From Bacteroidales bacterium (lineage in GTDB: Bacteria; Bacteroidota; Bacteroidia; Bacteroidales; P3), in assembly GCA_016281475.1 (NCBI GenBank), contig JAEEIS010000059.1, positions 1-36,914 of the forward strand: 36,914 bases of DNA, written 5' to 3'. The position numbers and the translations under genes were made by a program. The notes beneath the pieces were generated by a model. It was not told the DNA's origin. It saw nothing but the letters and a program-made list of their open reading frames with translations, and did not search any database. Shown here one piece after another: positions 7,719 through 15,063 of this stretch (positions are counted from its first letter, which is position 1; each line of letters begins with the position of its first letter).

Positions 7719-8981
7719 ATGAAGCGGTATTATTTAATATTGGGTTTTTACCTTTTAGTTTCAACAGCCCTTGTTGCCCAAGACCTCGACTACAACACCT
7801 ATATCAACTACGTCATGCAGGGCAACCTAGAATATAGTGCTGCCAAGCTCGACCTAGCCGTGTCGCAGGCCGACCTCGTAGCTGCCCGCAAGATAACCGA
7901 CCCGACGCTTTCTGCCGAATATGGCAACAACAGCGACTGGGACATCGCCATGGGTCAATCGCTTAGCTTTGGGCTTGAGAAAAGCATCTCCCTCGGCAAA
8001 CGTGCCGCCCGCATCCGTGTGGCGCGGCATGGGCTTGACGCTACCGACGCAGGCTTGCGCCACTTCGCCCAGACCCTCCGCGCCGATGCCACCCTCGCCT
8101 TCCTCGACGCGTTGCTGGCACGCGACCGCGCCCTTATCGGCGAGCAGGCCGCAGAATATATGCAGTCGCTCTACCACAGCGACAGCCTGCGCCATACTGC
8201 GGGCGAAATATCTGAGACCGACCTAATCCAGACACGCATCGAAGCTAATATCGCCCACCAAGACCTCCTCGCTCTTCTGTCTGACTATCGCAATGCCCTC
8301 CTGCAACTCGACCTCATCATGGGACAGCCACTACAAACCACCCGAGGCGTCGTCGGCCAGCTCGCCGCCCCACGTCAGATGCTGAGCCTCAAGCAGCTGC
8401 TTGCCGCTGCCGACACCTTGCGCATGGACCTCCTACAGCAACGCCATCTGGCGGCATCGGCACAAGACGAGGTGACCCTCATCCGTCGCGAACGCACACC
8501 CGATATCGACCTCTCGCTCGGCGTCAGCCTCAACTCGCGCGTGCGCAACGAAGAGGCTCCCGCTCCCCAGTTCGTCGGCTATACCGTCGGGGTGGGCATC
8601 CCCTTGCCCGTCTCCAATCTCAACCGCGGCGAAGTGCTCTCCGCCCAACTCTCCGCCCAGCAGGAAGAGACTCAGACCGAAATTGTGCGCCGTCAGGTGC
8701 AGGCTGAAATAATACAAGCCTACAACCTTTACACTACCACCCTCAGCAGACTCGACAGCTATGGCACCACCGTTATGGCAAGCGCACTGCAAATGCTGGA
8801 AGGCAAACGCTATGCCTACCACCGTGGCGAGACTTCGCTCCTCGACCTCATCAACGCCCAACACACCTACAACCAGATTCAGCAGGACTATACCGAATGC
8901 CTACACGACTGTATGGCAGCCTATATAGAGCTCCTCCGCAGCGCAGGTCTCGACAAAGATGTGAATATTGCGAATGAGTGA
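7719..8981 (+). CDS. TolC-family outer-membrane efflux channel
   Basis: A 420-residue outer-membrane factor that completes the metal-efflux complex. Residues 1-21 are a signal peptide (LLVSTALVAQ). Two repeated outer-membrane-efflux domains follow, rich in long heptad helices: about residues 25-215 (TLSAEYGNNSDWD, ATLAFLDALLARDRALIGEQA) and about 225-410 (RHLAASAQDEVTLIRRERTPDIDLSLGVSLNSR, VGIPLPVSNLNRGEV, LDLINAQHTYNQIQQDY). The length is normal. It lies 74 bases after the RND gene in the same direction and is followed by a strong terminator, so it ends the operon. Bacteroidota metal-efflux operons often place this gene first; here it is last. Confidence 0.92.
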   Translation: MKRYYLILGFYLLVSTALVAQDLDYNTYINYVMQGNLEYSAAKLDLAVSQADLVAARKITDPTLSAEYGNNSDWDIAMGQSLSFGLEKSISLGKRAARIRVARHGLDATDAGLRHFAQTLRADATLAFLDALLARDRALIGEQAAEYMQSLYHSDSLRHTAGEISETDLIQTRIEANIAHQDLLALLSDYRNALLQLDLIMGQPLQTTRGVVGQLAAPRQMLSLKQLLAAADTLRMDLLQQRHLAASAQDEVTLIRRERTPDIDLSLGVSLNSRVRNEEAPAPQFVGYTVGVGIPLPVSNLNRGEVLSAQLSAQQEETQTEIVRRQVQAEIIQAYNLYTTTLSRLDSYGTTVMASALQMLEGKRYAYHRGETSLLDLINAQHTYNQIQQDYTECLHDCMAAYIELLRSAGLDKDVNIANE

Positions 8982-9028
8982 ATTCGTTAATTCAACCATT
9001 CACAGAATCTTTATTAAGCCGCCTATTC

Positions 9029-9066
9029 TTTTATTGCCGTTCCAAGGCAATAAAAATTGTTGTTTT
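9029..9066 (+). terminator. Rho-independent terminator after the efflux operon
   Basis: A perfect 10-base-pair stem, TTTTATTGCC (9029-9038) and GGCAATAAAA (9046-9055), with a 7-base loop is followed by a T-rich tract (ATTGTTGTTTTGCGTTTTT). It lies 48 bases after the channel stop and separates the pump operon from the DUF362 gene. Confidence 0.8.
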
Positions 9067-9116
9067 GCGTTTTTCTCTTGACAATAAGTGAAATTCCTAC
9101 AACAACACCATCCATC

Positions 9117-10121
9117 ATGAAGCAATTTTCAACCATCTGCACAACGCTTGCCCTAATTCTTCTCTGTAGCTGCAACCATCCCAAACAGGCCCTACCCCCT
9201 ACGACCAGCGGCACAGAACCTGCGACAGTGGTGATGGTACGCGACATCACACCCGAGTCGATGGTACGCATATTCAATCATTTTGACATCAAACCGACTG
9301 GGCGTGTAGCCGTGAAGATGTCCACAGGCGAATCGGGCAAAAGCAACTATCTACGTCCTGAGCTTATCGGAGACCTCGTCCACCTCGTCAACGGCACCAT
9401 AGTGGAATGCAACTGCGCCTATTGGGGCAACCGCGACAATAACGAGGAGCATTGGAAAGCCATCCGGGAACGTGGCTTTCTCGACGTTGCTGACGTGGAC
9501 ATCATGGACTCAGAAGGTGAGATGCAGATTCCCGTCCGCGACACCTCGCACCTGCCCTACGACCTTGTGGGCACCCATCTGGCCAACTACGACTATATGA
9601 TTAGCCTAGCCCATTTCAAGGGGCATCCCATGGCAGGCTACGGCGGAGCCATCAAAAATCTCTCCATTGGCGTCGCCTCAGCCAACGGCAAGTTGCTAAT
9701 CCACTCTGCTGGAAAGCACTGCGACATGAACCATCGCTTAATCGGCTGGAGTTCCTCCGTTGCCAACACCCCGCAGGACTACTTCCTCGAAAGCATGGCC
9801 GCCGCAGCACAAGCCGTGGCGGACTACTTCGAGGGGCGCATACTTTATATCAACGTAATGAACAACCTATCTGTCGACTGCGACTGCATCGCCGACCCCA
9901 AGGAGCCTCAGATGAAGGACATCGGCATCCTCGCCTCGACCGACCCTGTGGCTCTCGACCAAGCCTGTCTGGACCTAGTGTTTAAATCACCCGTAACAGA
10001 GGACAATAACCCCGAGCCACTCAAGAAACGCATCAACAAAAAACACGGCCACCACACCGTCGACTACGCCGCACAGATAGGTCTGGGAACTAAGAATTAC
10101 ACACTCGAAGTGCTCGAATAG
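9117..10121 (+). CDS. DUF362 family lipoprotein
   Basis: A 334-residue protein of the DUF362 family. The start at 9117 is chosen because it gives a lipoprotein signal peptide (ICTTLALILLCSC, Cys19 as lipid anchor); the upstream ATG at 9057 lies inside the terminator tail. Family signatures are VAVKMSTGESGKSNYLRPELIGDLV, the 'DYMISLAHFKGHPMAGYGGAIKNLSIG' region (broken here by the family's conserved G and H residues) and ILASTDPVALDQACLDLV. Many DUF362 proteins carry a ferredoxin-like 4Fe-4S domain; here there is none, only scattered cysteines (CNC, CDC). The family has no settled biochemical role. It stands alone after the efflux terminator; a link with metal handling is suggested only by position. 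Confidence 0.85.
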   Translation: MKQFSTICTTLALILLCSCNHPKQALPPTTSGTEPATVVMVRDITPESMVRIFNHFDIKPTGRVAVKMSTGESGKSNYLRPELIGDLVHLVNGTIVECNCAYWGNRDNNEEHWKAIRERGFLDVADVDIMDSEGEMQIPVRDTSHLPYDLVGTHLANYDYMISLAHFKGHPMAGYGGAIKNLSIGVASANGKLLIHSAGKHCDMNHRLIGWSSSVANTPQDYFLESMAAAAQAVADYFEGRILYINVMNNLSVDCDCIADPKEPQMKDIGILASTDPVALDQACLDLVFKSPVTEDNNPEPLKKRINKKHGHHTVDYAAQIGLGTKNYTLEVLE

Positions 10122-10261
10122 TATCACTGACAAAAAAGAACAGCAAGATTGAATTGCCTATTAAAACAAATCCACCGACTGTCGATGCCCATATTGCAAG
10201 GCCTAAGAGTTGCCCCCTACAAGTCGCAATCCTTGCATCTCTGGCAGTACAGACAACCATT
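10122..10261. other. Gene-free spacer between convergent DUF362 and DUF6922 genes
   Basis: No complete gene is seen. On the minus strand a short stretch reads CLYCQRCKDCDL before a stop, a Cys-rich pattern that could be a zinc-finger remnant of a transposase, but it is too short to support that. The nucleotidyltransferase gene that usually follows a DUF6922 gene is not present here. Confidence 0.4.
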
Positions 10262-10579
10262 TTAGGAGTTCCAATGTGTTGGGTACGATTGTCTGAAATT
10301 GTAGCATCGGTAGTCTTCTTTTTTAGTGCCAGTGACAACACAGACAAAAGATAGAGTTTCGGGTCGGAGTGTACGTAAGCTCTTGCAGTCGTTGACAATA
10401 CGGTCTAATCTATAGTAGTTGCAGATTGTGCGCCAATCGTCAAGTTCACCATATTCCAACATGCGTTTTATCAACTGCGCAGAATTCTTCTCGGCGTTGA
10501 AATCATCCTTGTCAATGTCCCCAAATAGGTTGGGAGAAAGACTTGCTGTCAGCGGTTTTGTTTGTGCTTTCGTGTCCAT
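10262..10579 (-). CDS. DUF6922 domain protein (orphan antitoxin-like)
   Basis: A 105-residue protein whose body (about residues 14-95) matches the DUF6922 pattern of Bacteroidota: LSPNLFGDIDKDDFNAEK, LIKRMLEYGELDDWRTICNYY, LRTLRPETLSFVCVVTGTKKEDYRCYN. These proteins are often encoded just before an AbiEii/AbiGii-type nucleotidyltransferase toxin and are thought to act as its partner; that family link is from memory of gene neighbourhoods. No such gene follows here, so this copy is an orphan or the toxin has been lost. Its start codon is 4 bases from one end of a nested palindrome (10584-10708), beyond which lies the initiator tRNA gene, so its 5' region is unusual. The C-terminus (RQSYPTHWNS) is not truncated compared with the motif. 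Confidence 0.7.
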   Translation of the reverse strand: MDTKAQTKPLTASLSPNLFGDIDKDDFNAEKNSAQLIKRMLEYGELDDWRTICNYYRLDRIVNDCKSLRTLRPETLSFVCVVTGTKKEDYRCYNFRQSYPTHWNS

Positions 10580-10583
10580 CTAT

Positions 10584-10708
10584 CAAAATCAAAAGTGAGC
10601 ACTGCTGCACAGTTTGCCTTTTTTATGCCCACCCCTCGCTCAAAGCAGGCTTTCGCTGTGTGTGGGCATAAAAAAGCAGGACTATCGTCCTGCTCACTTT
10701 TGATTTTG
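10584..10708. repeat. Nested perfect palindrome beside initiator tRNA (MITE-like element)
   Basis: Outer arms CAAAATCAAAAGTGAGCA (10584-10601) and its exact reverse complement (10691-10708) enclose inner arms TTTTTTATGCCCAC (10619-10632) and GTGGGCATAAAAAA (10662-10675), also perfect. A third hairpin, GCAGGAC-TATC-GTCCTGC (10676-10693), lies before the right outer arm, giving a terminator-like hairpin plus T-rich tract on the plus strand. A weaker mirrored hairpin sits at the left end. The right arm directly abuts the 3' end of tRNA-fMet and the left arm is 4 bases from the DUF6922 start. It looks like a small non-autonomous palindromic element; a bidirectional terminator or a small invertible segment are alternatives. 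Confidence 0.75.
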
Positions 10709-10780
<72 letters not shown>

Positions 10781-10809
10781 ATACTTATTTCGAGTGTCGA
10801 AATCGGCTG

Positions 10810-10841
10810 CAAAGGTACTACTTTTTTGTGATATGACCAAA
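10810..10841 (-). promoter_or_regulatory. Promoter of tRNA-fMet, full Bacteroidota consensus
   Basis: On the minus strand TTTG (10838-10841) is separated by exactly 20 bases from TACCTTTG (10810-10817), a perfect TTTG-N20-TAnnTTTG promoter. It lies 29 bases before the tRNA. The following stretch, 10842-11032, holds no gene that can be supported, only an AATGGA-AAAA-TCCATT hairpin near 10960-10975 that may terminate transcription weakly. Confidence 0.8.
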
Positions 10842-11032
10842 TTTCAGGCTACAAGATTACGAGAATTAACATAACGGTAAATGGTTTTCAGCCAATTGCG
10901 CATCATCTTTAACATTTCTACCATAACACAGCAGACACGCCTTTTCGGATCTTTCTCAATGGAAAAATCCATTTTTATACCTTGGAAACACCAATTGCAG
11001 CAAAACTATCGAAATCAACTGTACTTCAACAA

Positions 11033-11434
11033 CTAATCCACATCTTCCAACAAGATAGTATCGGAAGGTACCATGTCATTGCGTCGAAAGAGGTTTTCAA
11101 ACCTTCCCTCAATACGTCCCTTGGTGATGGCCCAACGGCGAGTGCGATTGACCGACTTCATCTTACGATGGTAGCGGCCACACAAGCGGTTGAACTGCTC
11201 AAGCTGTTCGACCGACAGACGCGTGTCGTAGCACCAGCGGTAGCGGCGCATATAGCGTCGCTGCATCCTACGGACATGGTTCAGAGTATCGCCGTGGAAG
11301 TCGGCTATTGGCGTAGCAACAACCTCGTTGACAAACGCCTCATAGTTATTGAGAAAACGTTCCTCCCTGGACTGTGCCCCGACCGTCCATGTGAGGAGCA
11401 GGAACGCGAAACAGAGGAGGAAGAACTTGTGCAT
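11033..11434 (-). CDS. Small secreted basic protein, function unknown
   Basis: A 133-residue protein; the start at 11434 is chosen because it gives a signal peptide (MHKFFLLCFAFLLLTWTVGAQ), while a further upstream ATG at 11509 would add a proline-rich non-signal stretch. The mature part is helical and strongly basic (RRMQRRYMRRYRW, RYHRKMKSVNRTRRW) with a helix NNYEAFVNEVV. It vaguely resembles DUF6565-type small periplasmic helical proteins of Bacteroidota, but this is not a firm match. It lies 104 bases downstream of dsbD in the same direction and may share its transcript. Confidence 0.6.
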   Translation of the reverse strand: MHKFFLLCFAFLLLTWTVGAQSREERFLNNYEAFVNEVVATPIADFHGDTLNHVRRMQRRYMRRYRWCYDTRLSVEQLEQFNRLCGRYHRKMKSVNRTRRWAITKGRIEGRFENLFRRNDMVPSDTILLEDVD

Positions 11435-11538
11435 GAGGTTAGGGGTAATAGAAAGATGAAAACTGAAACCTCGCGGGGGCAGACTCGGGGGTCTGAAAAG
11501 TGCTGACACGGGGGTCTGCCCCTATGGGGCTTCAATTT

Positions 11539-13623
11539 TCAATTTTTAAAGTTACTCAGGCCCTCGTTGAGGTAGGCGATGAATTTCTGCACGTCGCGGT
11601 CGTACTTATAGTTCTCCTTGGTCAACACATTGCCGACTCCGTCGATAATGACATAGTACGGCTGGGCGTTCATGTTGTACATACTCTTCTCATAGTAAAG
11701 GTTGCGACGGCCGAGGGTCTTCAGCACCTTGCCCTTCTCGTCCGTAACCCATTCGTCTTCGGGCAGGTCGATGGTGTTCTCGTCTACATAAAGACCACAC
11801 ATGACAAACTTAGTGGTGAGGATATCCTTCACCTCCTTGTCAGCCCACACATAGTGTTCCATCTCGCGACAATTGGCGCAGGTCTTGCCCGTGAAATCGA
11901 TGAAGATAGGCTTGCCCACCTTCTTGGCATACTCCTTGGCCTCGTTGAGGTCAAAGAAACCGTTGAACCCCGTGGGCATGTGCAGCTTGTCGGCATACTT
12001 ACGTGCACCGAGGTCGTCCACTGCCATACCCGGCTGAATGGCGATAGTTCCGGCATGCTCCTCAATGCTGCGCTCGATGTTAAAGTCCTGCGTCTCCATG
12101 GGCGGGATAAATCCTGAGATGGCCTTCAGCGGCGCACCCCAGAGCCCTGGAACCATATAGACCACAAAGGCCAAATCGAGGATGGCAAGGAAGAGACGCA
12201 CGACACCGATGTGCTGCAAATCCTCGTCGCCCTTGAACTTGAGCTTGCCCAACAGATAGAAGCCCATGAGGCCAAAGATGACAATCCATAGGGCAAGATA
12301 AGTCTCGCGGTCCAGCAGACCCCAGTTGCAGTAGAGGTCGGCCATCGAGAGGAACTTGAGACCGAAGGCGAGCTCGAGGAAGGCAAAGACCACCTTGACG
12401 GTATTGAGCCAGCCACCCGACTTCATATTCTTCAGCACCGAGGGGAACATCGCCAAAAGTGTGAAGGGGGCTGCAAAGCCGATGCCAAAGCCCAGCATGG
12501 TGATAAGCGACACCCAGCGGTCGGTGGTGCTGGTGGAGAGGCTGACCAACGCGGCACCCAGGATGGGACCCGTGCAGCTGAAGGAGACCAGCACGGTGGT
12601 GAGGGCGATGAAGAAGGGAGCCAACAGACCGCCCTTGTCGGCCTGCTCATCGGACTTATTAATCCATCTCTCGGGCATCTTGATTTCAAACAGACCGAAG
12701 AAGCTGAGCGAGAAGATGAGGAAGATAACAAAGAAGATGAGGTTGGGCACCCAGTGCGTGCCAATAAAGTATAGTGCCTCGGGGCCAAACACCAACGTGA
12801 GGATGGCACCCAGCACTGCAAACAGGAACACGATAGAGAAGCCGAAGAACCAAGCCTGACGGCGCGAAGCGCGCTTGTCGTCGGTGGAGTTCATGAAGAA
12901 GTTGACCGTCATCGGTATCATGGGGAACACGCAGGGGGTAAACATGGTGAGGATACCACCCAGCAAAGCCCAGAGGAATACCACGATGAGCGACTGTCCC
13001 TTCTTTTCGGCGGGAGCCTCCTCCGTTTCAGCCACTAGGGCAGCGGAGGTGTCGACTGTGGGCTCGCCCTCTTGCACCTCTTCAGGCGTGTCGGCATCGG
13101 GGAACAACGCACCACCATCGTCCAAGTGGTTGAAGTTCACCACCATTTCGCTGTCGGCCGGAGATAGCTTTGCCCCTTTGACAGAGAAGGTGAAGTCGCG
13201 GTCGTCGGGGGCGATGCAGCTGCCGTCGTTGCAGAGCTGGTAGCCGAAAGTGCCGTTCACCTTAAAATTCTTGTCGGTCAACCGTTCAATCTTTTGGCGG
13301 AACACCACCTTGCCGCTGAACGAGCGGACGGTGCACTTAAAGTCGTTGTCGTACTCCTCGTGGGGCTTGGGCTCCTGCACCTTGCCAATGAGCTTGTAGT
13401 CCTTCGTAGGGGTGAACTCGAAATAGATGGCTATGGGACCTGCGGGGTCGGTGTACTGCGAATAGAGGTGCCAGCCAGCATCCAAGTTGGCGGTAAACAC
13501 CAGTTCCGACTGCGACTCGTTGAGGTCCTTGACCGAATAGGTCCATTTCACGGGATCCTGTATCTGCGCAAAACCCATCAGGGCCATGCTCAAAAGAAGG
13601 AAAAGAGTTGTAATCTTTTTCAT
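11539..13623 (-). CDS. dsbD: DsbD-type thiol:disulfide interchange protein
   Basis: A 694-residue inner-membrane protein that carries electrons from cytoplasmic thioredoxin to periplasmic thiols. Domain order is complete: signal peptide (1-20); N-terminal alpha domain (about 25-150) with the cysteine pair C131/C136 in YQLCNDGSC; an acidic linker (about 155-208); an eight-helix membrane domain (about 212-490) with C231 (FTPCVFPMIP) and C350 (SFSCTGPILG); and a C-terminal thioredoxin-like domain (about 550-694) with C582-A-N-C585 (TGKTCANCREMEHYVW). All six redox cysteines are present, so it should be functional. It follows the propeller gene by 22 bases, probably in one transcript. Its TGA falls inside an AATTGAAAATTGA repeat. 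Confidence 0.95.
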   Translation of the reverse strand: MKKITTLFLLLSMALMGFAQIQDPVKWTYSVKDLNESQSELVFTANLDAGWHLYSQYTDPAGPIAIYFEFTPTKDYKLIGKVQEPKPHEEYDNDFKCTVRSFSGKVVFRQKIERLTDKNFKVNGTFGYQLCNDGSCIAPDDRDFTFSVKGAKLSPADSEMVVNFNHLDDGGALFPDADTPEEVQEGEPTVDTSAALVAETEEAPAEKKGQSLIVVFLWALLGGILTMFTPCVFPMIPMTVNFFMNSTDDKRASRRQAWFFGFSIVFLFAVLGAILTLVFGPEALYFIGTHWVPNLIFFVIFLIFSLSFFGLFEIKMPERWINKSDEQADKGGLLAPFFIALTTVLVSFSCTGPILGAALVSLSTSTTDRWVSLITMLGFGIGFAAPFTLLAMFPSVLKNMKSGGWLNTVKVVFAFLELAFGLKFLSMADLYCNWGLLDRETYLALWIVIFGLMGFYLLGKLKFKGDEDLQHIGVVRLFLAILDLAFVVYMVPGLWGAPLKAISGFIPPMETQDFNIERSIEEHAGTIAIQPGMAVDDLGARKYADKLHMPTGFNGFFDLNEAKEYAKKVGKPIFIDFTGKTCANCREMEHYVWADKEVKDILTTKFVMCGLYVDENTIDLPEDEWVTDEKGKVLKTLGRRNLYYEKSMYNMNAQPYYVIIDGVGNVLTKENYKYDRDVQKFIAYLNEGLSNFKN

Positions 13624-13645
13624 GTTATTAATGTGTTTTATCTTT

Positions 13646-14959
13646 TTATTTCAGCGTAAATTTGACAGAACGGGTACCCGACGCGGTCTTCACCCTGACG
13701 GTGTAGGTTCCCTTCTTCATCTTGGCAATGTTGATGTGCCCGCCGTTCTGGTATTTGGGCACAGTGCGCACCTTCTCGCCCTTGGAGTTGATAAAGGTCA
13801 CTTCAGCCTGCGGGCTGTTCATGGTGATAGTGATATAGCCCTCCTCCAGGTTGGGAGTGAGTTTGATGCGTTCCTCCTCGGCGGAGGGTGCATTGTCTTT
13901 TCCTGTTTTCGGAGAGGCTTTTGAGGGGGTGGAGGGGTCGGAGATTACTGAATTGTCGGAGTGGTCTGAGTTTTCCGAGTTTTGGGCAAAAGGCTCCTCC
14001 TGTTTCTTCATCTGATAGCCCGACAGACACCAAAGGCCCTTGTCGTCGGTGCCAAACCAGATGTTGCCACTGCGATCAATGGCAACATTTTGGAACATAC
14101 ACCTAGGCAGCTGGTCCCCAGCACGGAAGGTGTCCCATTTCCCTTCGCAGTCCGTCACCGCCACCCCGCCGTCGGTGGCCATCCACAGATGCCCCTCGCG
14201 GTCGAAGGCCAAGTCGTTAATCTGGTTTCCAGGGATAGGGCAGTTGTCGGTGTTGAAAATCTTCCACGTCTCGCCGTCGAAACGGCACAGCCCTTCCAAC
14301 GTGCCAATCCACTTCACGCCCGCCTTGTCGATGGCAAGGGAGAGGACAATATTGTGCGGTATCTTCGAATTCTTCGTCGTGTACGAAATCCACCGCCGCC
14401 CGTCGAAGACACACAGTCCGTCGTTGGTGCCAATCCACTTGCGGTCGCGGTTGTCTATCACCACGCAGAGGATAAAGTCGCTCAGCAGCTCCGAGTCTGA
14501 GGCGGTATACTTGTTCCAGTTCACCCCGTCGTATTGCACAAAGCCGCTCAACGTCACCCCAATCCATTTCACGCCCACATGGTCCACGGCTATGTCGCGG
14601 ATATACTTCATGTTGAGGCGGTGTGTCTCTTCGGCGTGTTCAAACCAGCGGTTGCCGTTGAACTCTATCACCCCATAGTCGTCGGTGCCAATCCATAGGG
14701 TGTTGCCCTCCACCACCAGACAGTTGACAAACTGGTTCTTCAACTTCTCGTTAAAGTCGGCATAGTCGGTCCACTGCCCGTCTTTGAACTTATTCAGTCC
14801 CTGTGTCGAACCTATCCACAAGTTGCCGCGGTTGTCGGCCGTCACGGCAAGAATGTTGTTGCCTATCAGTCCCGAATTTTTCTCGGTATAGTTGGTCCAC
14901 TTCTGCGCCGACGCAGAAAGGCTGGCAAGCAAGAACAGTATGGTTATATATCGTTGCAT
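13646..14959 (-). CDS. Secreted beta-propeller protein with C-terminal T9SS-like domain
   Basis: A 437-residue exported protein. After the signal peptide (1-18), residues about 20-315 carry two-component-regulator-type propeller blades, each with a W/F-x-W-x-G-T motif: NLWIGSTQGLNKF, TLWIGTDDYGVIEF, VKWIGVTLSGFVQY, RKWIGTNDGLCVF, VKWIGTLEGLCRF, HLWMATDGGVAV, NIWFGTDDKGLWCL. A serine/proline-rich linker (about 325-365) leads to a C-terminal beta domain (about 370-437) with GEKVRTVP and KKGTYTVRVKTASGTRSVKFTLK, the usual form of a T9SS sorting domain. No kinase domain follows, so it is not a hybrid sensor; it is probably surface-displayed and its ligand is unknown. It lies just upstream of dsbD. 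Confidence 0.85.
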   Translation of the reverse strand: MQRYITILFLLASLSASAQKWTNYTEKNSGLIGNNILAVTADNRGNLWIGSTQGLNKFKDGQWTDYADFNEKLKNQFVNCLVVEGNTLWIGTDDYGVIEFNGNRWFEHAEETHRLNMKYIRDIAVDHVGVKWIGVTLSGFVQYDGVNWNKYTASDSELLSDFILCVVIDNRDRKWIGTNDGLCVFDGRRWISYTTKNSKIPHNIVLSLAIDKAGVKWIGTLEGLCRFDGETWKIFNTDNCPIPGNQINDLAFDREGHLWMATDGGVAVTDCEGKWDTFRAGDQLPRCMFQNVAIDRSGNIWFGTDDKGLWCLSGYQMKKQEEPFAQNSENSDHSDNSVISDPSTPSKASPKTGKDNAPSAEEERIKLTPNLEEGYITITMNSPQAEVTFINSKGEKVRTVPKYQNGGHINIAKMKKGTYTVRVKTASGTRSVKFTLK

Positions 14960-14987
14960 TAAGGTTTAATGTTTTAAGTTTAAGTGC

Positions 14988-15036
14988 GGCAGCCATCCCC
15001 TTTTGAGAGGGGTGCCGCGATAGCGGCGGGGTATGT
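14988..15036 (+). repeat. REP-like palindromic element, copy A
   Basis: The element reads GGCAGCCAT, then a hairpin CCCCTTTTGAGAGGGG, a second hairpin GCCGC-gata-GCGGC, and the tail GGGGTATGT. It is followed after about 11 bases by TTTCAATTCTCAATTT, the second dispersed repeat, which ends at the stop of the next gene. It sits between the propeller start (14959) and the stop at 15064. Copies B, C and D share its layout. Confidence 0.8.
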
Positions 15037-15063
15037 CCTTCCTATTTCAATTCTCAATTTAAA

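Noticed and set aside
10122..10261. Cys-rich minus-strand peptide (CLYCQRCKDCDL) as a transposase remnant
   Set aside because: Only about a dozen residues before a stop, with no flanking inverted repeats or further transposase motifs.
10584..10708. Invertible promoter (phase switch) flanked by the 18-base inverted repeats
   Set aside because: The enclosed 89 bases are mostly hairpins with no TAnnTTTG box, and no invertase gene is nearby; kept only as an alternative.
10982..11506. Plus-strand open frame of 174 codons
   Set aside because: It is opposite a minus-strand gene with a clear signal peptide and has no recognisable features.
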